Shown here in pieces: positions 7,307 to 16,511 of a stretch of 64,000 nucleotides of DNA. The notes below the pieces were generated by a model, which had not been told where the DNA came from, did not search any database, and saw nothing but the letters and a program-made list of their open reading frames with translations. The DNA lies in assembly GCF_037482845.1 (NCBI RefSeq), contig NZ_JBBHJW010000001.1, forward strand, positions 930,001 through 994,000, given 5' to 3'. This DNA is from Paucibacter_B soli (GTDB lineage Bacteria > Pseudomonadota > Gammaproteobacteria > Burkholderiales > Burkholderiaceae_C). Position numbers and translations under genes: made by a program. Position 1 is the first letter of the stretch; each line of letters opens with the position of its first letter.

Positions 7307-7414
7307 TTCCCATGCCGCCCTGTCGCGAGTTGCCAGGCGAGGAGTAGCGTCGTTGCCTTGGGGAAAATGCAACATGGGAGACCAGAGCCCCGACCGTGAA
7401 ACGGCACTGTGAAT

Positions 7415-7786
7415 TCAACAATGCTTTCGGTCGACATGGCCGGATTGAGCGGCTTGGGCGGCAGCAGAGCGCTGTGGACGCAGGGGCACGAGCCGCAGCG
7501 CCTGCCTGAGGTATAGCCAGCCCCCAGCGAAGCCCAGCAGGCTGCCGGCGGCCAGCCAGGCGCCGAAGGCCAGCGACACCGAGCCCAGATACAGCCACAG
7601 GCCCGCGAGCAGCAGCCCTTCGATGGTGGCACCGACGGTGACGGCCCCTGAGAACGCGACCGGAAGGTTCGACGCCAGCACCCAATGGCAGTGATGGCAG
7701 GTAAAGGCGCGCTGGATGGCCCATAGCGCAATACGGCCATGGCACACCGGGCAGCGGTAGACGGGTTCCATCGAAAGCTCAGACAT
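7415..7786 (-). CDS. Zinc-ribbon membrane protein
   Basis: 123 residues. A CPVC...CHHC pair (residues about 12-15 and 30-33) forms an N-terminal zinc ribbon of the kind found at the start of small membrane proteins that monitor or scaffold complexes. Two or three hydrophobic helices follow (about residues 40-62, 65-85 and 85-100), with the chain ending in a polar tail. Start could be ATG 7786 or ATG 7771. Family unknown to me. The 193 bases upstream contain nothing recognisable except a variant of the repeated word at 7841-7854. Confidence 0.55.
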   Translation of the reverse strand: MSELSMEPVYRCPVCHGRIALWAIQRAFTCHHCHWVLASNLPVAFSGAVTVGATIEGLLLAGLWLYLGSVSLAFGAWLAAGSLLGFAGGWLYLRQALRLVPLRPQRSAAAQAAQSGHVDRKHC

Positions 7787-7979
7787 CAGATGTTCGAGTC
7801 GAGGCCTTGTAGCACGCCGTGTACTCGACAGCCCTTGGCAGGGCTCAGGTCTTGACGGGAAACCTCAACGCGGCGGGACGCTACGGTAGCCTGCCAGACC
7901 ACCACGGCACCACCATGTGCATCCGCGTCACTCGGCAGTCAGGCGCCGCTCATCGGGCGGCATCACTCGAAATGGGAAC

Positions 7980-9419
7980 TCACACCACTTCCTGGGGCAT
8001 CACCGGCGCCGCCGGCCACGGCTGCTGCGCCCCGCGCATGCACTCCCAGGCGCGCGCCATGCGCAGCACGCCCAGGTCGTCGTGGCGGCGGCCGATGATC
8101 TGCAGTCCGATCGGCAGGCCTTCGACTGCCGTGTAGCCGCAGTTGATGGATGCGGCCGGCTGTTCGCTCATATTCCAGGGCAGGGTGAAGGCGATGTGCT
8201 CGAAGGGGCGCTCGGGGTCGTTGAGCGGGCTGGCCCAGTCGGCCGGGAAGCTGGCGGCCACCGGGCTGACCGGCGAGAGCACATAGTCGTAGGGTTCACT
8301 GGCGGCGATGGCGGCGTCGCGCAGGGCCGCCATTTGGCTGTAGCCGTGGAACAGCTCGGCGGCGCTGAGGTGTTCGCCGCGTGCCACCCAGTCCCGGATA
8401 TAGGGCAGCACCTGCTGGCGGCGCGCCTCGGGCAGGGCCGAGATGTCGAGCCAAGAGCGCATGCGCCAGAAGTTGTCGAGCCCATCGATCATGGCGCGCG
8501 TCGAGCAGGGGCCGAGCGGCTCCAGGTGCGCGCCGGCCGCCTCGAAGGCGTGCGCCGCGGCCTGCACCGCGGCGGCGATCTCGGGCTCGACGGGCAGGCC
8601 CCAGCCGGCGTCCAGCATCAGGCCGATGCGCAGGCCCTTGAGTTCGATCCCGTCGAGCCGCTGCCAGGCGATGTCCTGCCAGGGCAGGCTCATGCCGTCG
8701 CGCCAGTCGGGGCGGCTCAGATGGGCCATCAGTAGCGCGGCGTCGGCCACGCAGCGCGTCATCGGGCCGGCCACCCGGCCGGCAAAGGGCGGCTGGATGG
8801 GGATGCGGCCCAGGCTGGGCTTGAGCGCAAAGATGCCGCACCAGCCGGCCGGTAGGCGCACCGAGCCGCCGATATCGGTGCCCACATGCAGCGGGCCGTA
8901 GCCGGCCGCGGCAGCGGCGGCGGCACCGGCGCTGGAGCCGCCGGGGTTCTTGCCTAAATCCCAGGGGTTGCGGGTGGTGGCATGAAAGCTGGAAAGGCCA
9001 GAGCTGAGCATGCCGTAGTCGGGCATGGTGGTCTTGCCCAGCAGCACCGCGCCGGCCTCGCGCAGGCGCGCGGCGGGTGGTGCGTCCGCGGCCGCCGGCA
9101 GCAGCTCGCTGGCGGCGCTGCCCAGCGGCATGGGGGTGCCGCGGGTGGCGATGTTTTCCTTCAGCGTGGCGGGCACGCCGTCCAGGCAGGCGTCCTGCGG
9201 GCCCAGCAGCGGCTCGCCCTGCAGCCAGCGCGCCTCAGAGGCACGCGCCTGCGCCAGCGCGGCCTCGGCGTCCAGCGCGTAGAGCGCATGCAGCCGCGGC
9301 TCCCAGCGCTCGATCTGCGCCAGCACCGCGCGGGTCACTTCCACCGGGCTGAGCTGGCGGGCGGCGTAGGCGCCCACCAGCTCGGTGGCGCTCCAGTCGT
9401 GCAGCGGACGTGATGTCAT
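7980..9419 (-). CDS. Amidase signature family hydrolase
   Basis: 479 residues from ATG 9419, which overlaps the stop of the preceding binding-protein gene by four bases (ATGA). The Ser-cisSer-Lys triad is complete: Lys in VPATLKENIATRG, the cis-Ser in NPGGSSAGAAAAAAAGYG, and the nucleophile Ser in the Gly-rich loop GTDIGGSVRLPAG. There is no signal peptide, so it acts in the cytoplasm. As last gene of an oligopeptide-type uptake operon it probably hydrolyses an amide in the imported compound. Relatives include 6-aminohexanoate-cyclic-dimer hydrolase, indoleacetamide hydrolase and GatA-like proteins; the substrate is open. Confidence 0.85.
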   Translation of the reverse strand: MTSRPLHDWSATELVGAYAARQLSPVEVTRAVLAQIERWEPRLHALYALDAEAALAQARASEARWLQGEPLLGPQDACLDGVPATLKENIATRGTPMPLGSAASELLPAAADAPPAARLREAGAVLLGKTTMPDYGMLSSGLSSFHATTRNPWDLGKNPGGSSAGAAAAAAAGYGPLHVGTDIGGSVRLPAGWCGIFALKPSLGRIPIQPPFAGRVAGPMTRCVADAALLMAHLSRPDWRDGMSLPWQDIAWQRLDGIELKGLRIGLMLDAGWGLPVEPEIAAAVQAAAHAFEAAGAHLEPLGPCSTRAMIDGLDNFWRMRSWLDISALPEARRQQVLPYIRDWVARGEHLSAAELFHGYSQMAALRDAAIAASEPYDYVLSPVSPVAASFPADWASPLNDPERPFEHIAFTLPWNMSEQPAASINCGYTAVEGLPIGLQIIGRRHDDLGVLRMARAWECMRGAQQPWPAAPVMPQEVV

Positions 9420-10921
9420 CGTGCGGTTCCTTGTTCCCAGCTGAGCGCGGCCAGGTCGTTGGCGAAGATCGGCATATCGGTCCACAAGCCCTTGAGGCCG
9501 CGCTTGGCCACGGTGATCCACTGCGGCTGGTAGAGGTAGGCGGCCACGGCGTCCTGGGCGATCAGGCGCTGGGCCTCGGCCAGCAGTTGCGCACGCTCGG
9601 CCTCGCGCGGCGCGTTGAGGATGCGCTGGTAGAGCGCGTTGAATGCCGCACTCTCATAACCCCAGTAGTAGCCGGGCTTGGCGAAGTTGCCCAGGTCGAA
9701 GGGCTCCACATGGGCGATCAGGGTGAGTTCAAAAGCCTTGTTGGCATACACACCGGAGAGCCACTGCGCCCATTCGACGTTCTCGATGCGCGCCCTGATG
9801 CCCACCTTGGCCAGCTGCGCCGCCACCACCTCGCCGCCCTGGCGCGCATAGGGCGTGGGCGGCAGCTTGAGGCTCAGTTCCAGGGGCGCAGCCACGCCAG
9901 CTTCCTTCAAGAGTGCGCGCGCGCGCTCGGGGTCGTAGGGGTTGATCGCGGTGGTGTCCACATAGCCCGGCGCGCCGGGCACATAGTGGCTGCCGATCGC
10001 CACGCCATAGCCATCGGCGGCGGCCTCGATGACGGCCTGGCGGTCGATCGCCAGTGCGATGGCGCGGCGCACGCGCACATCGTCGAGCGGCTTCTTCTTG
10101 TGGTTGATGGCCAGGATGGTCTTGGCACGCGAGGCGCCCACCAGCACCTGGTAGCGCTGCGGCTGCGCCCTGAATTGCGCCAGGCTGCGCGCCGCGGCCA
10201 CACGCGGGAATACATCGACATCGCCGCTCAGCAGCGCCGCCACCTGGGCCGCGGGCTCGGAGATGAAACGGAACTGCACGCGCTTGAGCGCTGGCAGCGG
10301 CGCCGCGCCACGGTAGCCCGGCCAGGCCTTCAGCATGAGGCTGGCGCCGCGCGCCCAATGCGCCAGCTGGTAAGGCCCGGTGCCGACCGGCTGCGTGGCA
10401 TTGCGCTCGGCACTCTTGGGCTCGACGATGCTGGCGGTGGCCTGGCCCAGCAGGAACAAAAAATCGGGCTCGATGCTCTTCAGGCCTATCACCACGGTGT
10501 CGGGCGCGGGCGTGGCCAGCAGTGCGATATTGGCGAACACGCGCCTGTCCTTGTTGGCGCTCTTCTCGCCCGCGGCGCGCTCGAAGGAGAACTTCACCGC
10601 CGCGGCATCGCAGGGCTCGCCGTTGTGAAAGCGCAGCCCCGGGCGCAGGCGGAAGGTGTAGGTCTTGAGGTCGGGCGAGACCTCCCAGCTGCTGGCCAGC
10701 AGCGGGCTCACGCGCCCATCCGAGCCTATCTTGGTGAGGGTCTCGAAGACGTTGTAGTGCACGATCTCGGCAATCGCCGAGGCCGCGCCCAGGGTCGGGT
10801 CCAGGCCCGGCGGTTCCAGGGTCATGCCCAGCACCAGGCTGTCGCGCGCCTGCGCATGCGCGGCCGGCAGCAGCATCACCATGGCGCTGCCCAGCAAGAC
10901 CTTGCGGCGGCTAAGAATCAT
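9416..10921 (-). CDS. Peptide-type ABC transporter substrate-binding protein (SBP family 5)
   Basis: 501 residues. The N-terminus ILSRRKVLLGSAMVMLLPAA has adjacent arginines and a hydrophobic stretch, consistent with Tat or Sec export. SBP_bac_5 signatures follow: LEPPGLDPTLGAASAIAEIV, the lobe hinge sequences YTFRLRPGLRFHNGEP and ATQPVGTGPYQLAHWARG, and the late block QLAKVGIRARIENVEWAQW. It would capture a peptide or similar solute in the periplasm for the two permeases encoded just upstream. It overlaps the amidase start. Confidence 0.88.
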   Translation of the reverse strand: MILSRRKVLLGSAMVMLLPAAHAQARDSLVLGMTLEPPGLDPTLGAASAIAEIVHYNVFETLTKIGSDGRVSPLLASSWEVSPDLKTYTFRLRPGLRFHNGEPCDAAAVKFSFERAAGEKSANKDRRVFANIALLATPAPDTVVIGLKSIEPDFLFLLGQATASIVEPKSAERNATQPVGTGPYQLAHWARGASLMLKAWPGYRGAAPLPALKRVQFRFISEPAAQVAALLSGDVDVFPRVAAARSLAQFRAQPQRYQVLVGASRAKTILAINHKKKPLDDVRVRRAIALAIDRQAVIEAAADGYGVAIGSHYVPGAPGYVDTTAINPYDPERARALLKEAGVAAPLELSLKLPPTPYARQGGEVVAAQLAKVGIRARIENVEWAQWLSGVYANKAFELTLIAHVEPFDLGNFAKPGYYWGYESAAFNALYQRILNAPREAERAQLLAEAQRLIAQDAVAAYLYQPQWITVAKRGLKGLWTDMPIFANDLAALSWEQGTAR

Positions 10922-10963
10922 CCGGCCCTCCCCTCACGACCGGCGCATCTTGCCATGCACGCT

Positions 10964-11809
10964 TCAGTCGCGCAGGCGCGGGTCCAGCAGATCGCGCAGC
11001 GCATCGCCCAGCAGGTTCAGGCCCAGCACGGTGAGCGCAATCGCCAGGCCCGGCCACACGGCCAGCAGCGGCGCCTGGAACAGCCAGCTCTGCGCCTCGG
11101 CCAGCATGCGGCCCCAGGAGGGCTCGGGCGGCTGGCTGCCCAGGCCCAGAAAGGCCAGCGCCGCCTCCGCCAGTATGGCCAGGCCGAACTGGATGGTGGC
11201 CTGCACGATCAGCAGCGGCAGCAGATTGGGCAGCACATGCACCCAGGCAACGCCCAACGGGCCGCGACCGAAGGCGCGCGCGGCGCGCACATAGTCGCGC
11301 TGCCACTGCGCCAGCGCCGCGCCGCGCGTCAGGCGCGCATAGACGGGCACGCTGTGCAGCGCGATCGCCAGCACCGCGACGGCAAGACCTGGCCCCAGGC
11401 TGGCGGCCAGCAAAATCGCCAGCAGCAGGGCCGGAAAGGCATAGCCGAGGTCGGCGGCGCGCATGATGAGCTCCTCGCACCAGCCGCGCCGCGCCGCCGC
11501 CAGCAGGCCCAGGCCCGCCCCCAGCAGCAGGCCCAGGCCGGCCGCGCAGGCGCCCACCAGCAGGGCATTGCGCGCGCCCGCCATCAGCTGGCTCACCAGG
11601 TCGCGGCCCAGGCCGTCGGTGCCCAGCCAATGGGCGGCGCTGGGCGGCTGCAGCCTGGCGGCCAGCTCGATCTCTGCGGGCGGCCAGGGCGTCCACAACA
11701 GCGAGAGCAGGCCCGTCAGCGCCACCGCCAGCACGATGGCGGCGCCGGCACAGAAGCCGCGATGGCGACGGGCGCGCGGCCAGAAGCCGTTCACCTCAGC
11801 CATGCGCAC
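10964..11809 (-). CDS. Peptide-type ABC transporter permease, DppC/OppC-like
   Basis: 281 residues with an N-terminal helix, the extracytoplasmic segment LGTDGLGRDLVSQLMAG (the diagnostic GTDxxGRD of DppC-type permeases), and five further helices. The EAA loop that contacts an ATPase is present (RTAR-like region ALAQWQRDYVRAARAFGRGP). It overlaps the upstream permease gene by 14 bases. The likely start is ATG 11809 or 11803 (MAEVNGF). Partner permease and binding protein are in the operon; the ATPase is not. Confidence 0.88.
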   Translation of the reverse strand: MRMAEVNGFWPRARRHRGFCAGAAIVLAVALTGLLSLLWTPWPPAEIELAARLQPPSAAHWLGTDGLGRDLVSQLMAGARNALLVGACAAGLGLLLGAGLGLLAAARRGWCEELIMRAADLGYAFPALLLAILLAASLGPGLAVAVLAIALHSVPVYARLTRGAALAQWQRDYVRAARAFGRGPLGVAWVHVLPNLLPLLIVQATIQFGLAILAEAALAFLGLGSQPPEPSWGRMLAEAQSWLFQAPLLAVWPGLAIALTVLGLNLLGDALRDLLDPRLRD

Positions 11810-12764
11810 CCCCCCTGCGCAGGCGCGGGTCCAGCGCCAGGTAGAGCAGGTCCACCACGAAGTTCAGCAGCAGCACCAGCGCCACCAGCAGCAGCACACC
11901 GTTGCGCAGCACCATCAGGTCGCGGTTGGCCAGCGCCTGAAACAGCAGCCGGCCCAGGCCGGGCAGCTGGAAGATGTTCTCCACCACGATGGTGCCGGCC
12001 AGCAGGTTGGCGAACTGCAGGCCCATCACGGTAACGATGGGAATGAGCGCATTGCGCAAGGCATGGTGCAGCAGGATGCGGCGCTCGCTGGCGCCGGCGG
12101 CGCGCGCGCTGCGCACATAGTCCTCGCCCAGCACCTCCAGCAGGGCCGAGCGGGTGATGCGCGCCAGGATGGCGGCCTGGGTGAGCGCCAGCGCCAGCGC
12201 CGGCAGGGCCAGGGCCTGCAGGGCCGGGAGGAAGCCACCTCCGCTGGCCTCGCTCCAGCCCGGAAAGCCGCCGGCCGCTACCCATTGCAGCTTCACCGCG
12301 AACAGCAGCATCAAGAGGATGGCGAACCAGAAGCTGGGCGTGGCCAGGCCCAGCTGGCTCAGCAGCATCACCAGCAGATCGCCGCGGCGGCCGCGCCGCG
12401 CCGCCGCATAGCCGCCCGCCGCCAGCGCGAGCAGCGCCGCCAAAGCCATCGCCAGCAGGGCCAGCGGCAGGGTCAGCACCAGGCGCTCGGCGATCAGCTC
12501 GGCCACCGGCGCGCCATAGGCATGCGAAAGCCCCATCTCGCCGCGCGCCAGGCCGGCCAGCCAATCCAGGTAGCGCAAGGCGGCGGGCCGCTGCAGGCCC
12601 AGCTGCTCGGCCAGCGCCGCCACCGCCTCGGGCGTGGCCTCGCTGCCCAGCATCAGCTGCGCGGCGTTGCCCGGCAGCACGTCCAGCAGCGCAAAGATCA
12701 GGGCAGTGGCGGCCAACAGGCTCAGCAGCAGGCTGGCCAGGCGCGTCAGCAGGGCGAGTCTCAT
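11796..12764 (-). CDS. Peptide-type ABC transporter permease, DppB/OppB-like
   Basis: 322 residues, six predicted membrane helices. DppB hallmarks are seen: the N-terminal FALLDVLPGNAAQLMLG, the periplasmic LGLQRPAALRYLDWLAGLAR, and the ATPase-contacting loop EVLGEDYVRSARAAGASERR followed by HHALRNALIPIVTVMGLQFA. It is the first gene of the operon permease B, permease C, binding protein, amidase. The 163 bases upstream (12765-12927) must hold its promoter and that of the divergent lipoprotein gene; no clear boxes were found. Confidence 0.88.
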   Translation of the reverse strand: MRLALLTRLASLLLSLLAATALIFALLDVLPGNAAQLMLGSEATPEAVAALAEQLGLQRPAALRYLDWLAGLARGEMGLSHAYGAPVAELIAERLVLTLPLALLAMALAALLALAAGGYAAARRGRRGDLLVMLLSQLGLATPSFWFAILLMLLFAVKLQWVAAGGFPGWSEASGGGFLPALQALALPALALALTQAAILARITRSALLEVLGEDYVRSARAAGASERRILLHHALRNALIPIVTVMGLQFANLLAGTIVVENIFQLPGLGRLLFQALANRDLMVLRNGVLLLVALVLLLNFVVDLLYLALDPRLRRGGAHG

Positions 12765-12927
12765 GGCGGCGCATTGTCACCGCCGCCGCGCCATCAAGGC
12801 CCGGCCTGGCCTGACATGACGACCGGCACGGCGCCCGCGGCTCGCACAAAATCGCCCGCGGTGGCCACCACAAGCAGCCCGAGCTGCGGCGCCACCCGAG
12901 ATCGGAAACCGAGGGAGGACGGACTCT

Positions 12928-13782
12928 ATGCACATCAATATCGCTGGCTTGCGCTACGGCGCGACCCTTCTTGGCGCGGCCCTGGCAGGCTGTGGCGGCG
13001 TGGCCGACGACATTGCCAAGCCCATTGCCGACGCCTATGTCTGCGCCTTCACCAACTGCAAGGAATCCGACAGCCTGGCCCTGGAGGACATCAGCCCCAG
13101 CTTTGTGGTCAGCCGGGCGGCGGGCCAGCTGCGGGTGGAGGCAGGCTTCGGCTACCGCGCCAACCTCCTGACCCAGGTACGCCTGAGCAGCAGCGATCGC
13201 CTCAGCGCCATCGTGGACGGCCAACGCCACGACTTCAGCAGCACCGACGACAGCCGCGCCAACTGGGTGGCGCAGTTTCCTGCCAATGGCGCCACGCCCA
13301 GCGTGCAGCTGACCCTGGAACGCGGCACGCGCACGCTCACCAGCAGCGTGCAGCTGCCGCAGCTGGCGCTGCTGAGCACAGCGCAGAGCGTGACGCTGAC
13401 GCGCAGCTCGGGCGGCTATGTCGTGCAGCTGAGCAGCGGCGATAGCGCGCACCTCGGCGCCCGCGTCGAGGGCGAATGCTCGCGCGTGGACGGCAGCCGT
13501 TTCAAGCTGACGGGCGACGCCATCGCCTACAGCCCGCAGGGCAGCGGCGCGGGCGGCGCCTGGGCCTACCGGGTGGACAGCGCGCAGCTGGACAGCCGCC
13601 TCAACGAACTGAGCCGGCAGAACAACAAGCAGGACCCCGCCACCTCGCCGGTGGCGAGCTGCCAGCTGAGCGTCAACTGGGTGCTCGATCAGCCGGGCCA
13701 GCTCGACCCGGGCTTTTCCAGCCACGGCCGCATCGTCGGCCGCGCCCAGGTGAGCCAGGGCCTGAGCTATCTGGCCAGCTGA
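12928..13782 (+). CDS. Lipoprotein of unknown function
   Basis: 284 residues. MHINIAGLRYGATLLGAALA followed by GCGG is a short lipoprotein signal with lipobox LAGC. The mature protein has two nearby cysteines (YVCAFTNCKES) and a long beta-rich, Ser/Thr-rich region with alternating polar and hydrophobic residues, suggesting a beta-sandwich exposed in the periplasm or at the surface. No named domain recognised. A GGAGG ribosome site precedes the ATG (gagggaggacgg). It is convergent with the peroxiredoxin gene with only ten bases between. Confidence 0.6.
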   Translation: MHINIAGLRYGATLLGAALAGCGGVADDIAKPIADAYVCAFTNCKESDSLALEDISPSFVVSRAAGQLRVEAGFGYRANLLTQVRLSSSDRLSAIVDGQRHDFSSTDDSRANWVAQFPANGATPSVQLTLERGTRTLTSSVQLPQLALLSTAQSVTLTRSSGGYVVQLSSGDSAHLGARVEGECSRVDGSRFKLTGDAIAYSPQGSGAGGAWAYRVDSAQLDSRLNELSRQNNKQDPATSPVASCQLSVNWVLDQPGQLDPGFSSHGRIVGRAQVSQGLSYLAS

Positions 13783-13792
13783 GCCACGCCGC

Positions 13793-14329
13793 TCACTTGC
13801 CCGCGGCCTTGAGTGCCTGCGCGGCCTTCAGCATCGCGCCGACATGGCCGTCGGGGCTCATGCTGGCATGCACGGCGGCGATCTTGCCCTCGCGCGAGAT
13901 CAGGTAGGAGATGCGGTCGGCCATGCCGGGCACGATCTTCAGCGCGGCGTCGTAGTCCTTCATGACCTTGGCGCCGGCATCCGCCGCCACCGCGAACTTG
14001 CCGCGGCAGGCCTCGGTGCTGAACTTCTTGAGCGTCTCGATGTCGTCGTTGGACATGCCCAGCACCGTCACGTCCAGCGCCTTGAATTGCGCCGTGGCCT
14101 CGGAAAACAGATGCGCCTCGACGGTGCAGCCGCTGGTGAAGGCCTTGGGATAGAAGTACAGCAGCACCGGCCCCTGCTTGAGGCTGGCGGCCAGGCTGAA
14201 CTTGTAGGGCGCGCCCGCCAGCGCGGCGTCGGCCGTGAAGTCGGGTGCCGGCGCGCCCACCGGCAGGGCGGCCAGGGCGGCACCGCTCAGCAGCAGGGTG
14301 GCGGTGGCGCAGAGAGTCTTGAGCTTCAT
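13793..14329 (-). CDS. Exported peroxiredoxin (AhpC/TSA, BCP-like)
   Basis: 178 residues from ATG 14329, which begins a clear signal peptide (MKLKTLCATATLLLSGAALA). The thioredoxin fold carries the peroxidatic site YPKAFTSGCTVEAHLF, with Thr and Cys in the expected places, and a later Cys (STEACRGKF) at a distance that suits a BCP-type resolving residue. It would reduce peroxides in the periplasm. The longer frame from 14356 overlaps the MATE gene end and adds nothing to the family match. An AAAGGA site precedes the chosen start. Confidence 0.82.
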   Translation of the reverse strand: MKLKTLCATATLLLSGAALAALPVGAPAPDFTADAALAGAPYKFSLAASLKQGPVLLYFYPKAFTSGCTVEAHLFSEATAQFKALDVTVLGMSNDDIETLKKFSTEACRGKFAVAADAGAKVMKDYDAALKIVPGMADRISYLISREGKIAAVHASMSPDGHVGAMLKAAQALKAAGK

Positions 14330-14342
14330 GGCAGGCGTCCTT

Positions 14343-15683
14343 TTAGGAACCCGCATGATGCCCTGCCTTCAAACGCCTGTGAGCCGCACGGGCATGCGGC
14401 ACCCAGCCATGGCGCGCCCAGCGCCGCCACATCAGCAGGCCGCGCAGCCATTCGTCGGCGGCGTAGGCGATCCAGATGCCCACCAGGCCCAGGCCCAGCA
14501 CCTGGCCCAGCAGCCAGCTGCCGCCGGCCAGCACCAGCAGCATCGAGGCCGCGCCCGCCACGACCGGATAGCGCGCGTCGCCGGTGGCGCGCAGCGCGTT
14601 GATCACCACCAGATTGAAGGTGCGGCCGGGCTCCAGGATCACCGTCAGCCACATCAGGGTGACGGCCTGGGCGACGATGGCCTCGTCGCGCGTGAACAGG
14701 CGCAGCAGCCAGGGCGAGGCCAGCGCCGCGGCGCCGGCCACCGCCACGCTCACCAGCAGGCCGCGCCCGAGCGCGCGCCGCACCAAGCGGTGCGCGGCAT
14801 GCAGCTGGCCGGCGCCGATCAGATGCCCCACCACGATCTCGGCCGCAAAGCCGGTGGCCAGGCCGAACAGCAGCACGAAGTACATCAGCTGCGAAGCATA
14901 GGAATGCGCGGCCAGGGCGCCGGCGCCGAGCTGGCCGGCCACGGCGATGCTGACCATGAAGGCAAGGCGGTAGGCGATGTTCTCGGCCGCGCCGGGCAGG
15001 CCGATGTGCAGCAGCCCGGCCAGCTCGCGGCGCGGCAGCCGCCACCAGTCGGACCAAAGCGGGTGCAGGCCCAGGCGCACGCGCCACAGCCACAGATGCA
15101 GCGCCAGGCCGAGGCTGCGGCTGCACAGCAGGGCGAGCGCAAAGCCCGGCAGGCCCAGCCATTGCATGAAGGGCAGCGCCAGGCCCAGCTGGGCGATCTG
15201 CATCGCCACCAGCACCGCCAGGGTGTCGCGCGTGCGCAGATGGGCCCGCATCACGCTGGCCATCGAGGCATTCCAGGCATCCAGCAGCATCGCGGGCGCG
15301 AGCGCCTGCAGCAGCGGCACGGCCAGCGGCAGCACCTCGGTCGGCGCATTCAGCAGCCGCAAGAGCGGCGCGGCGGCCAAGGCCGCGGCCAGGGCGGTGA
15401 GCCCGCCGATCCAGCTGCTGGCCCCCAGGGCGGCGCGCGCGCTCGCATCGGCCAGCTCGCGCCGCCCGCCGCCCAGGCTCTGCGTGATCACCACGCTGAT
15501 GCCTGCGCCGACGATGCGAAACAGGATGAACAAGGTGCCCGCCACATGGTTGGCGAGCGCGAAGCCGGCGCCCGCGCTGTCGGAGATGCGCGCCGCCAGC
15601 AGGGTGCCGATCAGGCCCACGGCAATGCCCAGGCAGAGTTCGAGGAACAGGGGCCAGGCGAGCGGGAACAGTCGGGGCGTCAT
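14343..15683 (-). CDS. MATE-family multidrug/metabolite exporter
   Basis: About 446 residues from ATG 15683 (a second ATG at 15695 is also possible). Twelve hydrophobic segments in two related halves, as in MATE transporters. Typical features are LAWPLFLELCLGIAVGLIGT at the N-terminus, SLGGGRRELADAS after the second helix and the mid-protein repeat HIGLPGAAENIAYRL. It would export drugs or metabolites using a Na+ or H+ gradient. The final helix is followed by a His/Arg-rich tail. It lies 13 bases upstream of the peroxiredoxin start on the same strand. Confidence 0.85.
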   Translation of the reverse strand: MTPRLFPLAWPLFLELCLGIAVGLIGTLLAARISDSAGAGFALANHVAGTLFILFRIVGAGISVVITQSLGGGRRELADASARAALGASSWIGGLTALAAALAAAPLLRLLNAPTEVLPLAVPLLQALAPAMLLDAWNASMASVMRAHLRTRDTLAVLVAMQIAQLGLALPFMQWLGLPGFALALLCSRSLGLALHLWLWRVRLGLHPLWSDWWRLPRRELAGLLHIGLPGAAENIAYRLAFMVSIAVAGQLGAGALAAHSYASQLMYFVLLFGLATGFAAEIVVGHLIGAGQLHAAHRLVRRALGRGLLVSVAVAGAAALASPWLLRLFTRDEAIVAQAVTLMWLTVILEPGRTFNLVVINALRATGDARYPVVAGAASMLLVLAGGSWLLGQVLGLGLVGIWIAYAADEWLRGLLMWRRWARHGWVPHARAAHRRLKAGHHAGS

Positions 15684-15728
15684 GACGCGGCGCATGCTAA
15701 TGCAGGCGCGCCGTCCAGGCCGTAACCC

Positions 15729-16511
15729 TCAGGTAACCACCAGCAGCTCGTCGGCCAGCCATTGCTGCAGGGCACGCAAGGCCACGGCGGCAACTTGTTC
15801 GGCGGCCTGCTCGGGCCCGTGCAGCGCGCTGGCCAGCTCGCACAGATGCGCAAAGGTGGCGCCCTCGCCCAGGCCCTGCAGCAGCGCCTGTTCCTCGGCA
15901 GCCAGCGAGCGCCAGCGCGTCTCCAGGCCCTGGCGCCAGACCAGCAGACCATGGCCCTGCGCCAACGGCTCGGGCAGCTCGGGCTCGGCGGCGCCGGGCT
16001 GGTGCTGGCGCAGCGCGCGCCAGACCGGCTCCACAACCCAGTCCAGCGCCAACAGCCGCACGCTGGGTTGCAGGCGCAGCGCCAGGCCGGCCCAGGCAGC
16101 GGGCGCCAGCGTCTGCAGCTGCGCCAGCGTCATCGGCGCGGCCGCGGCGGCGTCGAAGGCGCCGCGCAGGGCCCAGTCCATGCGCGCCAGATCGCGCAGC
16201 GCCGCATGCGGCAGCCGCGCGGCGTAGGGCCCGTCCATGAAGTCGGCCAGCGCATCGCCAAACCAGCGTATCGAGGCCTGCCGCGAGGGATACGCCTCGA
16301 TATAGGCATGGCCCAGCGCATCGAAAGCGGCGTCGCCCATCGCCAGGGCCAAAACCTCGTAGTTGTCGCGCAGAGCGCCCAGCAGGCGCGCCCGGTAGGC
16401 GTGGGCATAGACGGCCAGGCGCTTCTCGCTGCCTTGGCCGAGCAGTTGCGGAACTAGGGCCTGCCCCAACACGGCACGTTGGAACGCCTGCTGCTGCGCC
16501 TGCAGGTTCAT
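15729..16511 (-). CDS. bufC: Bufferin biosynthesis protein BufC/HvfC (DUF2063)
   Basis: 260 residues, start ATG 16511 overlapping the bufB stop by four bases. The N-terminal half is the DUF2063 domain: LQAQQQAFQRAVLGQ, SEKRLAVYAHAYRARLLGAL, NYEVLALAMGDAAFDALGHAYIEAYPS (quoted in pieces), and WFGDALADFMD. In bufferin and related systems this protein partners the DUF692 oxidase and delivers the precursor peptide. The C-terminal half is a second helical domain usual for the family. The operon bufA2-bufB-bufC on the minus strand fixes the role. Confidence 0.85.
   Translation of the reverse strand: MNLQAQQQAFQRAVLGQALVPQLLGQGSEKRLAVYAHAYRARLLGALRDNYEVLALAMGDAAFDALGHAYIEAYPSRQASIRWFGDALADFMDGPYAARLPHAALRDLARMDWALRGAFDAAAAAPMTLAQLQTLAPAAWAGLALRLQPSVRLLALDWVVEPVWRALRQHQPGAAEPELPEPLAQGHGLLVWRQGLETRWRSLAAEEQALLQGLGEGATFAHLCELASALHGPEQAAEQVAAVALRALQQWLADELLVVT

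Noticed and set aside
7787..7979. Gene on the plus strand in the gap before the amidase gene end
   Set aside because: Frames here have no ribosome site, no domain and run into the antisense of the amidase gene; I see only a variant of the dispersed word.
9410..12034. An 874-codon plus-strand frame across the peptide-transporter operon
   Set aside because: Runs antisense to binding-protein and permease genes with intact motifs; composition (His, Gln, Arg, Gly) is that of a shadow frame.
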